Below, in pieces: positions 10,132-21,032 of a DNA stretch of 64,000 nt; the stretch's first letter is position 1; each line of letters starts with the position of its first letter. A model generated the notes under the pieces. The model ran no database searches. It saw only the letters and a program-made list of their open reading frames with translations, and was not told the origin of the DNA. The translations under genes were made by a program, and so were the position numbers. This stretch comes from Taeniopygia guttata (lineage: Eukaryota > Chordata > Aves > Passeriformes > Estrildidae). The stretch lies in the NCBI RefSeq assembly GCF_048771995.1, contig NC_133024.1, positions 21,344,001 to 21,408,000 of the forward strand, in the 5' to 3' direction.

Positions 10132-10894
10132 GAGAGTCATGGCACATGACTGAGATGGTGACCTCGGACCCCGGCTGAAAGCACACCACCTTTGGTAGGA
10201 TGGAAATTCTGTCCGGGGTGTGCCTGCTGTCACCAAGGAGAAGCATTGTCGCCTCGCCGCCGCCGTAAGGGGGCTCCAGGAACCCTGCAGGAACTCTCAC
10301 CAGGTCCTCATCCTTGAAAGTGATGGTGATGGAGCTCTTGAGGACCTGGCGGTTGCCTGGATCTAAATTGGCTGTTCTCCGGAGGAGGCAAAGTCCGTCG
10401 TTGTGGCTCCGCCAATCCTCCAGAACTGTCCCGCGGGCCACTGGTCCTCCCGGATGATGGGGAGGCTGAGAAGGGCGCTGAGAAGGGCCATTTGGTGTCC
10501 TCGTGCGGCCTCTCCTCGCACTCCGTGGCCCATTTCCCGCCTGCTGGTAATGCGAGAAAGGGTTCCTGGGTGGTGGTCTTGGGGAGGGACCGTATGAGTG
10601 ATATAGCTGTTCCGGGGGCCAGTGAGGGCAGTTAGCTTGTATGTGGCCCATCTGGCCACGCCCGAAGCAGCGCATGGTGTTAAGATTGAGCATGGCCTCC
10701 CCGATCCCCGTACTTACGGCCATGGCGACAGTGGCCTCAGTAGATGTTGCCTTGGTGCAGGCCTCCACCATTTGTGCAATGGTGGGCTCGGGGTCCTGAG
10801 GTAGTGTCCTTAGAATCTTCTTTGTCTCGGCCATGGAGTTGGTGAGTGCCATTTTGTGCAGGAGCTCCTCCCTTGCCGCTGGGTGTCCGATCTG
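10132..10894 (-). pseudogene. gag: ERV1 gag 3' end: CA C-terminus, NC and dUTPase-like domain
   Basis: One open stretch beginning after an in-frame TAG (10895-10897). It holds the end of CA, then a nucleocapsid zinc knuckle of CX2CX4HX4C form in which the second Cys is Arg (CGT codon 10658-10660), so zinc binding should be lost. A Pro/Arg-rich linker follows. The last 100 codons resemble a trimeric dUTPase fold (DLVRVPAGFLEP; LLLGDS where LLLGRSS is expected; ILPKVVC where LPGVID is expected). The catalytic Asp and the Ser/Arg phosphate-binding motif are missing, so it is unlikely to hydrolyse dUTP. No second zinc knuckle is visible, unlike ERV2. Confidence 0.78.
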
Positions 10895-11507
10895 CTAATC
10901 GATTGCCTCCTTAAGACGGTCGACAAATTTTATAAAAGATTCCTTGGGGCCTTGCATGATGGTTGAGAAGCTCTGGAGGGGGGGTCTTGCCATCCGGGAT
11001 CTTCAGAAGGGCGAGTCTGCCTGCCTCCCTGATGTCATTTAGGAGGTCCACCGGGAGCATAATCTGGTCTTCCAGCTGGGCAAACTCGCCTTCCCCCACC
11101 AGAGCCTCAAGCCCCTCCTCCCTTTCACTGAGTACCTCTGCCAGATTGTGCTTCTTGAGAAGAGGCTTCAGAAGCTTCTTCCATTGTATCTCCCAAAGGA
11201 GAAGTTCGGTGGGGGTAAATAGGGACTTGGCAATGTATTTGAGATCGTGTTGTACCAGCGTGTGCCCCGAAAAAGTCAAGTCCAACACATTTTTAAAGAA
11301 GGGAGAATCCCTCCCATAGTCTTTGGCAGCCTTTCTTAATTCCTTCACCTCCACATATGGTATTTGTTCCCACCTCAGCCGCTCTCCCCTCACCCTCACC
11401 ACTGGTGCCGCAAAGTGCCCAAGGACTTTTGCAAAGTCCAAATCCCCATCTTTGATGGCCTCTGTTCTGATCCGGGCCCACCCGCCTCCCGACCTAGGTG
11501 TGGATCA
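10895..11507 (-). pseudogene. gag: ERV1 gag: capsid
   Basis: The CA N-terminal domain is recognisable from VEVKELRKAAKDYG through SGHTLVQHDLKYIA, close to betaretroviral capsids. A TGA (11505-11507) in an acidic linker precedes it. The frame shifts at a 7-base G run (10978-10984; C run on the coding strand), where one extra base is likely. After the shift, the major homology region (QGPKESFIKFVDRL) is readable in the other frame, ending at TAG 10895-10897. CA builds the mature core. Confidence 0.82.
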
Positions 11508-12393
11508 GGGGCTGTCACTGTCCTCATCCTCTTCCAAGGATGAGGCAGGACAGGTGAGGGCCTTCTGGCAGGGGGTTCCCACCCACAGGGGCGTGGCCTT
11601 CCTGTAGGCTGGTCCCTCCCACCGGGGGCCCACCCAGGGGTGTGGCCATGGGAACGGAAGGGGCGGGTCCCGACGATGACACCATTGACACTGTCGCGGG
11701 GGTGGGACCCGACGCAGGGGTGGCACTCGACGGAGGAGGGGTCAATGGGGAAGTGGCGGGAACCGAGAGGGGGCAGGGAAGTGAAGAGGTGCCATTTTGA
11801 AGGTCTTTGGCGGGCTGCTCGGCCATGCGGTCGGCACCATCTTGTGTGCCGTGCAGGCACAAATTGGGAATTGAACAACATGGTCTTAAACTAGGAACAG
11901 GGGCCTGAGGGTTTTGGGGTGCGGAGAGGTTCGGGCTGGGGTGGCTAGTCCCAGGATGAAAAGAGGACAGAGTGGGACGGGGGGCAGCAGGGAGATGGTG
12001 GCAGCCCTGTGCCTGGTTGTGGCAGGGTCTGCCACCCGACCCACCCTTAGGGGAAACAGGGTTAGGAATGGGGAGGGCGGTACGAGGGGTAGGAGAACTG
12101 GGGACCCAACTTTCCCCTTTCTGTTTAAATAGAGTAAAAATAGAATGAAAAAGTGGAAAGAAACGACCCACCCTAAAATTCCCCTTGACCTGTAAATCAT
12201 ACAACAACCTCCCAACTTTTCCCCAAAACTGAACAGAATTAAAATCGTCCTGAGAAGTATCAGGAAAATGATCGAAAATAAGATTAACTAAAGCTTTTAA
12301 CTCCCCTTTTTTAAATGAAATGTTCCCCAAAATGAGGGATGATTTAATGTGGGAGTAAAAATCCCTCCAAGCAGGAGAAAGGCGATTACCCAT
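11508..12393 (-). pseudogene. gag: ERV1 gag: matrix and Pro-rich linker
   Basis: Starts with ATG at 12393, followed by Gly-2 (MGNRLS), an N-myristoylation context for membrane targeting. Residues 1-90 are a helical matrix domain (SFKKGELKALVNLIF, FWGKVGRLLYDLQ). A Pro/Ser/Thr-rich region follows. The open frame from the ATG runs 289 codons to 11524, but the acidic linker leading to capsid is in another frame, so at least one indel lies between about 11530 and 11720. The start is supported by the homologous MGQ start in ERV2 and its place 358 bp downstream of the primer binding site. Confidence 0.8.
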
Positions 12394-12751
12394 TCTCGCT
12401 GCAAAATAAAATGTGTCCCCAAGGAGGCAAAGGAGGAAATGAAAGGAAAGAGACGGGATCAGGTGCCAGACAGGGCATGAGGAGACTCACCAGAAAAGGA
12501 CCACCGTTGAAAAGAAGAGACCAGGGGTGGTGGAAGCGCTGCGGGTCCTGTGGGTGAGGGAGCTTCCCCGAAGCTGCTAATTCTAGTCCACAGGGTGTCC
12601 ACAGCCCACGAGGCAGAAGGTCTTCTTCAACAAAGCGCAGCTGCTCTTGGCACTGATGCAGGAACAGCGCTTGGGATCCTCTTGCCGCCGAATCACAGAG
12701 TCGAAGCAGGAGAGAGGAGATGCTCTGAGGCTGACTCCTGGGAGGGGTCAG
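12394..12751 (-). other. ERV1 5' untranslated leader
   Basis: Non-coding leader between the primer binding site and gag ATG. Packaging and splice-donor signals would be expected here; I could not assign them with confidence. Confidence 0.6.
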
Positions 12752-12766
12752 CCTGTTCGGGCGCCA
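12752..12766 (-). other. ERV1 primer binding site (tRNA-Lys type)
   Basis: The minus strand reads TGGCGCCCGAACAGG, two bases after the CA end of the 5' LTR. The first 15 bases agree with the tRNA-Lys(UUU) type complement used by several retroviruses; the next three (CTG) do not. Confidence 0.87.
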
Positions 12767-12880
12767 GTTGAGGCCCTGGGGTCCTGTGGCCACTTGGCTT
12801 GCCACAGGGTGAGGTCCTCCGAGAGCCGGATAGCTGTTAAATAAAGAGCTTCCACCAAGGCGGGATGTCTCACGAGCAGC

Positions 12881-12886
12881 TTTATT
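12881..12886 (-). terminator. ERV1 5' LTR polyadenylation signal
   Basis: AATAAA on the minus strand. The matching position in the 3' LTR reads AATTAA. Confidence 0.65.
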
Positions 12887-12987
12887 CCTGAGGGTTTGCA
12901 GGAGGGTAGGTGAGGCGGGGAGCAAAGGAAGACAACCACTCAGGAGGGTAGCTAGCTCCGAGAGCCACGAACAAGGGGCGGAGTGGA

Positions 12988-12995
12988 GAATATAA
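12988..12995 (-). promoter_or_regulatory. ERV1 5' LTR TATA-like box
   Basis: TTATATTC on the minus strand, followed by a GC-rich start region and then AATAAA at 12881-12886. Confidence 0.5.
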
Positions 12996-13030
12996 CTGTG
13001 GCTGGGTAGGAGGGTCGGGGTAGGATACAA

Positions 13031-13128
13031 CCAATGAGGGAAGGATCCAGGGGTGGAGCAGAGGGTAAGTGAGAGGGTAGCAACCAATGGGGGTAAGGAG
13101 AGGGAGTGGTTTCAGGGAAGGAACCAAT
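13031..13128 (-). promoter_or_regulatory. Three CCAAT-type boxes in U3
   Basis: CCAAT occurs on the plus strand at 13031-13035, 13084-13088 and 13124-13128, each as ACCAATG or AACCAATG. On the LTR's own strand these are inverted CCAAT boxes upstream of the TATA-like element. All three are also present in the 3' LTR. Confidence 0.5.
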
Positions 13129-13299
13129 GGGGAGACAAGGAAGACAGAACTTTCTAGAACTGGGGGAAGGAATACATAATGATGGACAGGGCTGAGGGGA
13201 AGGGACAACAAAAGATTGACAACAGGGGAGGCGGGAAGTTATACATCTGTCGCCTCCCAAGGCAAGGTGGGGGGCCCCTCTTCCAAAGCCCCTCCCACA

Positions 13300-16200
13300 T
13301 ATCCCTGCTTGTTCTGTTATAGCTGCTGATCTCTACTGGTATAGTCATTGAGTCAGTCCCTTTGGTTTCACTGCAGCTGCTGCTGATTCCAACTGCTGCC
13401 TTCGTGAGCTGAAGGGAAGATTAGATATGTCAAAACCACAGCTTTCTCAGGAAACTCATCTGCATCTTCCTCATAGTGGAGGTGGGGTTTCCTGGTGGAT
13501 CCTGTACATATGCCATGACAAGCCAAGCTGAGTCTTGGTCAGGCCTGTGCTGCCTGTTGTTATTTCTAAATTCTACTTCTCCATGATAATGTCAACTGTC
13601 AACTTGTGTGACCTTTTTGCTGTTTAGTTTGCAGTAATATTCGGGAATCCATCTGAGACCGCTCCTCTACCTGGCAGGTCAGCAATCCCATCCAACATGT
13701 CCTTCTCTGCCAATCAGAAATGCACATACAGTCATGAAGAGCTTAATCTCCTGCTGCAGACCCAGAGCATGAGTTGCAGGATCAGGCTGATCTTTTATCA
13801 CAGCCACATGTCACCATTTCTGAACAGGAAAATCAAAGCAGATGGGATGCTATGACAGGATACAGTGCACTCTTGTGTGCTATTGCCTCTAGAAGCAGCT
13901 GTGACTTGTCTGTTTTAACCTGAAGGAGGGATGCATACAGTTTAGTAAATTATCTGACTTGCAGTAGTGTCTAAAAACTACAGTGAAGGACTAATGTGCT
14001 TTTATGTTGGTTGTTGTATATGAGTGAGCACAGCAAACTTTAATGTGTTAAGTGACATTAAGTTTGTCTTTGGCACCAGCTCAAAGCTCTGCTGGTGCAG
14101 GGCTTGTCACTGGTGCTAATGATTCATTACTGCTGTCCTGCTAAGTACAGAATTTTGTTTTCAAATTGTGTTTTCTAGGTTACTTACATAAAGTTGTTCA
14201 GTGTTCAGAATTGGAACCCAAATTCACACACAGCTGGGTCTTTTCCTTCAGTGGAGTTTGTGCCTAGATTGTTAGGTAAATTAAACTTCAGGCTGACTTT
14301 ATGCTGGCAGATCATTGTAATCCAATTTGGTCTCTGTCCAGAGTAGCAGGGGTAAAGTGTATTATTCTATGCCTGCCTGCTATTTCCTTCCTTCCCAGGT
14401 GGGAGTAACCTTGTAAGGGATTCTGATTAGCACAGATGGCTGTGTCTCTTGTTGCAGCCTGCCCTATGATCTCAACAGATGGAGTGGGCTTCGTGCACCA
14501 GTGTTAGGAGCTGCAGAGGACATGTATTCTTGATAGAAGCAGCAGACTGAGTCACTCAAATATTTGTGGTGCTCTTCCTGTAGGAAAGATTAATGTCGAG
14601 ATGAAAAGTGAAGAAAAAACTGCTACACTGCAGAAGTAACTGTGGTTTCCAATGTGGAGCTATTGACAGCTAAACTGTGAAGGCTGATTTGTGAAAAACA
14701 ATAAAATAAGAAATTCTGCTGAGCTCAGTTAAGTGATGACAACTGTTAGACCATCATGAAGGCAAGCTGCTATGTAAAGTTGAGCACAAGGACACGAACA
14801 AATTCAAGGGAAAAGAAATTAGTGGACATACAAAATGCTTGGCTGAATGTTGCAGAAATGTTCTGGGCAGTGAGACCTCTCTTCTGCTTCCTAAGGAGAG
14901 TGGGAGAGAGCCCTAGCATGCTGGATGAATTGGTTTTGTGGTAAATAAAACAGGGCTACGCTGTGTTAGAACTTGATGGCTGTAGAGATGAAGAAGGGAG
15001 GGGAAAGTGGACTGTTCACACCTCAGAGCTGGCTGTGCCAAGGCAAGTTCTTGTTTCTCTGCTTTGGAACAGATGTATGAAGAGCAGCAGGTAGACACTG
15101 AAATTGTGTGTCCTAAGCTTCTCCCTCTCTTTGTTTCTTTTTATGAAACTGGGCTCCTTTGGCTCTTTTGTGAATCTCTTGTTTTCTTTCCTTATAGCCT
15201 GAGCCAGTTCTGGCTTGTAGAACCTGCAGGCTCTTCCTGATTCCTGAAAACTTCTGAGGGAATTAATGTAAGCTGGAGCCAGCTGCTCAGACTTTCTTCA
15301 CATGACAGATCTGCTTGGAGTTTTGGAAGGGAAAGCATATGACACAAACTTTGGAAAAAAATTCTAGGGATCTAGAGTCAGGTTACCCCATGCCTGCCTG
15401 TCTGAGATGGGAAGGATCATACTCCTTTAGCTCAGTCTCTGTTAAGGACTGTCTTAAACCATAGATTCTTTAGAATCTGCTTGTTCCTTCTCACAATTAA
15501 ATCAGTGCAGTCATATCAATTCACTGAGTGAAATAGGTTTTGCAACAGGTAATTTACCACCCAGCTGGAAATCAGCAGCAGTACCAGTTAAGTTGAAAGG
15601 TTATGAAGTTTGAAAGTGGTAGGAAAGTGAAATTAAACACAACCAGTTAACAATGAAATACTTATAATTTTTTTTTCCTTTTTAGGAAGCATCTACAATA
15701 CATGTCTGTCATCTACAGTACATGACATCTACAAGATCTGTCATCTACAATACATGACAGATCAGAAAAACCCCAAAATACTGGAGGATAACAAGGTGAA
15801 ATTTCAGAGGATTATGTGCAATTCTCCTCAACAAAGGGTAATCTTAGTCTTATTCAAACACTTCTTTCATATTTGGGTTTTTTTGTTCCATTCCCCTACT
15901 GCAGCCCGTCACCTAGTTCATGTATTACTGCCTTCTTGATAGTTTGGCTTCTTACTTTTGATTGAACAAAGAAGAGAAACCCAGACACATTTCCATGTAT
16001 CCTTTTGGTCCCTTATTGATTCCTGCCAAGAAAGTACACCATTCACATTCAGTTTCCATGCAGAGATCTGCAGTTATGTACAATTTAGGACACATTTTCC
16101 TGGGGAACAACAAAGCTGGTGGATGTTGCTGAGTTCTGAGGGCACGTAGAGAAGCAGACCATGTATGCTGTGTGTGTTCTGGAGCTGCTGCACTCATCCA

Positions 16201-19200
16201 TTGGGAAGAGTGGAACTGCTGTCTCCTACAGGGGCCAATGTATGTTCTGTAGAAGTAGGGATAAAAAACACTTAAATCACATCTCTATTGAAGGTCTCAG
16301 GTTGAATTAATGAATAACTTTTCTTCCATACCATCTGTGCAGAGCAGCTTTATCGTCTGAAGTAAGAGAACTGAGAACAAATTAGGATTTTATTGCTTGT
16401 GGTTTTATTTATCTTTTGTTGGTTTTACAAAGTTACTGTATTGTCTACCACAGTTGCATCCCATACTAATAGATTTTTGGTCTTCTCTTTTTGTTTTCCT
16501 GGAATCTCTAATGCATGAGGCTTCCTCCACTTTCTGCCATTTCGTCTGGACTTGGAGCCAGAAAAAAATGCCACAGTTTTAGCCTGTGGAGGATTTTGAA
16601 TATCCTATTGGTGAATTGGGATTTTTCTTCATTTAGTCTGTAAAAGGTTTTTTAGGTTGCTTGTTTTCCTAGAGGGTTCTAGCACTTCATTAACACAGGT
16701 AACAGGTCCTGGGACTGTGTCCCCCTCTGCTCTTGATAATGCCACAAAACTTTGCAGCTGGCCTTTGCCAACTGAGGAGAGAGGCTGGGGTACAAAGTAT
16801 AGTATTGCAGGGCTAAGTAAATATTTGTTTGCAGGAGGTTTCCTAGCCAAACTGGGGCACTTGGAACATAGTTCTACACAGGATTCATATACCCTTCAAG
16901 TGTTCAGGTACAACACAATTTGACTATTCACTGTCTCTCACATTGCCAGTTACTAATCATAATCAAACTACAAAGCAGTTGTTTTTCTGCAACTCTGTTG
17001 CTATTTGTCTATTTATCCAGATGTCCCTGGAGTCAGTTTTGCTCCAATTACTTATCTGTGATGCCAGACAATGCTGGGAGGGTTTCAAAGATGTTAGAAG
17101 GGCCAGGAGGCTGGTGTTATCTTAGTTATCCACAGGTATCTCTTGTCCTTCATGGAGAGCTCTAAGCTTCTGAGAATCAAAGCCTTTATTTCCAGGGCCA
17201 GTCTGTACTTTACTTGTTTTATATAAGCATGAACAGTACCAAAACCTATATTAAAATTTCACTACTTCCTTACATTGCAGTATGTAATGTAAACTAATAC
17301 ATATTAACTGTTACAGTAACAACACAAAATTATTTGTTATTATAGTTAGGGAAAGGGATTTTTGTAACAGTGTAACAGTTTAAAGGTATCTTAAACTTTT
17401 CTGGTGGACTCTGAGTATGATTTAGTTTTTCTGTCAATCAGTGTGGCAAATTTTTGTGACTTAACCATGATGACAGTATTTAAAATTCATATTTTTGTAC
17501 CAGCACTGACAAGAGTGTGTGTTTGTGGTTTTTATAACTATATTGCCACCTAGCACCTAACAGTCTTTTGTCTTGTTACCTGGAAGGTAAAATGATCTAC
17601 CTCTTTACATATGTCTGATAGATACCTCTGGGACAATGCTAGCTATATATTTTGTCCTACAGTTAATAATAAATGATCTCCTTTGAGGTTATTAGCAGGA
17701 GTCGCTCCTTCTATTCAACAACGTATTGAATGGATCATGGCAATCTTAAGATAGATTTTGGAATGTTCCATTATGTTTCTTACTTGCCTGTAACAGTCTT
17801 ATCTTCTGTGAACTGTTACCCAGTGAATACAGAGCACATTTATGTGCACTTGCTAAACTCCAGCTGCCACTGAAGACCACTGGTGATGTTGCTCTCATCC
17901 TCAGCTATGCATTTGATAGTGTACATTTTGGTGGGGCTTGATTGTTTTTGCTACTAATCCATAATATATTGTAGACCTCCTGAGATCTGTCTGTTGTTAC
18001 ACACTTCTAAAGATCTTGCAGGAACTTAGCATTTCTTCTGTGAGCTGCCTGCTGCTTTACACTTTAGAAGTCAGATAACACTGGTAGAGTTGGCACATGA
18101 GGTTCCTGTTCTGAAATTTGCCTCTTTCTTTCAGACTTGGTGATCCCTTTTTTTTTTTTAAATGATGGAGGACTGTGTGCCTTCCCTCAATACTACATTT
18201 GGGCAGGTCACCTATCTTTGGCAGCTTTGCTATGAGGCTTCTTCCCCAGTGGCTTCTCTTTCTTGTTCTGTCTTCTCAAAATGCAAGGAACTCTGGAGGA
18301 TTTTTCTGTCACTTGCCTGAAGCATCTCTCCAGTAATGGATTCCTCTCCAGACACTTTCCTATTTTAACACTTATTCATGGAGTTTCCATTCAATGTTAC
18401 AAATTAATTATACAGAAGCTCTAAATATTTTGGTCTATATTAATGCTTACTGTTGTCTCTTTTGAGGCTTCTCTTGAGCATTGGAGGGAGAGAAGAGATG
18501 GTTTCTCTCTATCCTTTTGCTTCAGATATTTGTTTCATCTGTTACTCATTTGGAGGATTATCACCCATTTGAAAAGTAATCACTCATTTTAATCCCAAAG
18601 CTACATGATAGAACTTTATTACTATTTGTAATCAGAAATAGAAACTAATGATTACAAGGACAGAGTGAGTCTTTTGTTCTGAGGTATTAAAATCCTGGAA
18701 GTAGAAATTTTAGGGACTTTGTTTCAGATGTTAATCACATATTTTTTGCAAGTTTTTGATATGCATTTGCTCGAGAAATTGTGTGTTATGTCTGTATAAA
18801 TTTGAAGGTACATTTGTAACAAATGATAAAAGTAGAGTTGTTCAACCATTCTCCAGCTGAGATACAAGGCTGTACTCTGTGGGCAGCATGCCTTCAAACA
18901 TGGATTACAAGGTCATCACACTTGTTTTAGAGCATGATTGCTGTTGGTTACTGACTTACTGCAGTCAATTCCAGCAGTAGCATGCGTGGTTTAGCCATAA
19001 ATTAAATTATTCATAAACTTCTTCTTGTGCTGTTCCTATGCATGCATCTGATGCCTGGAGTCCTATATACAGTTGTGAAGAAAATGATGTGAGGTTTGTT
19101 TGTTTTTATTTTGTTTAATTTTTTGTTTGTTTGTATCCAAGAAACTCTGTTTCCTCTCAGGCCCAAGGCAAAGCAAAATATTCCTCTTTGTTGTTCTGTG

Positions 19201-19201
19201 T
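13300..19201. other. Unique non-coding DNA
   Basis: About 5.9 kb of AT-rich sequence with many T-rich runs. No exon, RNA gene or transposon was recognised; the open frames are short and lack domains. A small CATCTACA tandem array at 15690-15760 is listed separately. TGTGT at 19197-19201 is the left target duplication of the next LTR. Confidence 0.5.
15690..15760. repeat. Short tandem array with CATCTACA units
   Basis: CATCTACA recurs at 15690, 15710, 15726 and 15742 (spacing 20, 16, 16), mostly followed by ATACATG or GTACATG. No function is suggested. Confidence 0.75.
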
Positions 19202-19855
19202 TGTTATGAACAAAACAGCCTGGCTGGGACACTTGGCTTGGGCTAAGTACTGACATTGAAATGTTAATTAGCTAATTGCTCCTGGGAATCACCTACGTCC
19301 CCCCACCCTCACTACCATTCTAGGACCAGGATGCAAAATAATCCAGTGGAATCATGGGAGGGGGTTTTGGGGATGAAAAACACCCCTAAAATGAAAGGCT
19401 GGGCACAGTGGAGGGGGCTGGATGGGTGTGCTCATTGGGGAAAAGGGAACCCCATCCCTAGTCTGTGTTCGACCTGTCACCATAACCTACAGAGGACCAG
19501 ACTGGACTGGGCTGTGGGAAGCAGGAGCGAGGAAAAAAAACACACTTCCTGGTGCTACCAGGAGGAAAGGAGAGGGATAGCTGCCGCTGGACTTCGGCAG
19601 CAGGCTCTGCACATCCCCTCACCCTTGGGCTACCAGTGTGCCAGGAGGAAAGGAGAGAGGACGGTCCACTGGGACTTCAGATACGGACTGCACACCTCTT
19701 CACCTCCAGCTACTAGCGTGCCACGGGGACTCCAGGGACAGACTCTGCATGCCTTCTCACCCTCCAGCTACCAGAGAAGCTACAACAGTGGGGGCGAGCT
19801 CCTTGTCGAGCCCCCTGCCGAGCTGACTATAAAGGCATAGACCCTGTTCATTTCA
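19202..19855 (+). mobile_element. Solo LTR, copy A of a twin family
   Basis: Starts TGTTATGAAC and ends GTTCATTTCA, imperfect inverted termini with TG...CA. It is flanked by a perfect 5-bp duplication TGTGT (19197-19201 and 19856-19860), which suggests an ERVL-like family. A copy very similar throughout lies at 26063-26735. A TATAAA-like string precedes GGCATAGACC near the 3' end where copy B has AATAAA. The 169-codon open frame inside (19331-19840) has no known domain and appears only because the LTR is GC-rich. Confidence 0.85.
19558..19775 (+). repeat. Diverged ~80-bp tandem repeats inside the LTR
   Basis: Three units start at 19558, 19641 and 19721 with CCAGGAGGAAAGG, CCAGGAGGAAAGG and CCACGGGGACTCC. 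Each continues through a GGACTTC or GGACTCC, a CTGCA(C/T) and a (CT)CACCCT...GCTAC segment. The same repeats occur in copy B at 26063-26735, so they predate both insertions. Confidence 0.7.
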
Positions 19856-20351
19856 TGTGTCTCCTTTTGGTTAATTAGAGGATATCACAGAGGAAAAGCA
19901 GAGCTTTGCTCCCATATTAACTTTCCAGTGGCTACAGAGTGATTCTTAAAATTTTCTTTCTGTGCTTTTCTTTTTTATTGCCTGTGCTGACGTTTCCAGC
20001 CTTTTCCACATTAGAAGGAGTGTGGTGCAGGACATTCAAAGCATGTTCCAGGCCCCAGCAGTGGCACAGATGTCTTCTGCAAAGAGCTGCTGCTTTGGCC
20101 CCTGTCTGATGGGGCAGCATGGAGGAGCTGATCTTGGCCCCTAAAAACCTGTCTCTTTTCAGAGAGCGTTCAGATTCCTCCCCAGCCGCGGAAGGTAACT
20201 TGTGTGGGATTAAGAGTGATTCCCCCTTGGAAGCCCGAGGAAAGGTGTTTGTGAGGCAGGATTAGGAGACACTAAGTGGGAGATCCCTCTCCCCACCTGG
20301 CCGTGCCCTGCGTCGAGCTGTCTGTCCACTGAGATGAACTCAGCTGTAACT
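19856..20351. other. Unique non-coding DNA
   Basis: No gene or repeat recognised between the LTR and the CR1 fragment. Confidence 0.45.
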
Positions 20352-20380
20352 CAGAATCACAGAATCACACGGTTGGAAGA

Positions 20381-21032
20381 TGTTATGTGTAGTAGATATA
20401 ATTCACACCATTTCTAATATGATATATGTGATATTGAATATTTGTTAGAGTATACATGTTACATGTTTGTATTAGGATTCCCCCCCCCCCCCCCACCTTC
20501 GCAGGTGAGACTGGGTGTATTTTAGAAACTGATTTACAAGTAAATAGGTACAGCTGGTCAGGAGATGGGCCATGTCTGGGGAGATACAGAAACCCCAGGT
20601 GCTGATCGTTCGCGTGAACGACCCGAGATGGATATCATGGAAATCCTCAAGCAGATACATGTGAATACAGCGTTCCTGAATTCCCTGTAAATTTCATCAA
20701 GGGATTCAACAAACTCGAGACACTGATTTGTTCTCCCTCATCACCAAAAAAAGAAAATCTTATTAACATATGGACTCTGAATAGAAGAAAAGACCGATTC
20801 CTGAAATCTTGGCCTCAGGCAGAATTTTCCCTATAAAAACAGCTTGTACCAGGATGGAAGTGTGTGGGTATGGAGGAAAACCTCTGCTGAGGCTGACTCC
20901 TTGTTGCACACCCAGGGCCGACCCTGGGCTCGGCTCTGTTCTTTCCTTGTGGCTGGCTAGATATAATTTGATTGCAAAATAAATATTTTATTTTTCATAT
21001 TAATTTGGCTGGACAAATTTTCATTTATAAGA
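20381..21032 (+). mobile_element. LTR inserted into the CR1 copy
   Basis: A 652-bp block starting TGTTA and ending TAAGA (TAACA expected; one mismatch), flanked by a perfect 5-bp duplication GAAGA (20376-20380 and 21033-21037). Near the right end is AATAAA, giving a plus orientation. It contains a 15-base or longer C run (20480-20494) and a CpG-rich hairpin at 20606-20621. No genes were found within. Confidence 0.75.
20606..20621. other. CpG-rich hairpin within the LTR
   Basis: TCGTTC, a GCGT loop and GAACGA form a perfect 6-bp stem with 4-base loop. Role unknown; it may be incidental. Confidence 0.4.

Larger units (their letters stand above)
2913..13299 (-). mobile_element. ERV1: near full-length class II provirus
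   Basis: Order on the minus strand: 5' LTR (12769-13299), lysine-type primer binding site, gag, dUTPase-like/protease, pol, env, polypurine tract, 3' LTR (2913-4017). Flanks TGTCCC and TATCCC form a 6-bp target duplication with one mismatch, as expected of class II/alpharetroviral integrases. Two later LTR insertions (3248-3815 and 8723-10131) account for about 2 kb; without them the provirus is about 8.4 kb. By hand alignment the two LTRs differ at about 13 of 531 shared positions, roughly 2.4%. Gag, pro and pol are broken by at least eight separate lesions; env is open. Gag/pol resemble betaretroviruses, whereas Env resembles alpharetroviruses. Confidence 0.93.
12769..13299 (-). mobile_element. 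ERV1 5' LTR
   Basis: 531 bp, TGTGGGAG...CCTCA on the minus strand. U3 has three CATTGGTT elements (inverted CCAAT boxes), a TATA-like TTATATTC (12988-12995) and AATAAA (12881-12886) about 105 bp further along. It lacks the 568-bp nested insertion of the 3' LTR and so defines the ancestral structure. TATCCC at 13300-13305 is the right target duplication. Confidence 0.92.

Noticed and set aside
12386..13087. 233-codon open frame on the minus strand as a gene
   Set aside because: It runs through the ERV1 5' LTR and leader including the primer binding site; a matching frame in the 3' LTR reflects shared LTR sequence.
15690..15760. CATCTACA repeats as a CRISPR-like array
   Set aside because: Units are 8 bp with 8-12 bp between, too short and degenerate, in a vertebrate context.
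19331..19840. 169-codon open frame as a gene
   Set aside because: It lies wholly inside a solo LTR, is frame-disrupted in the sister copy (a shorter, shifted frame) and has no domain.
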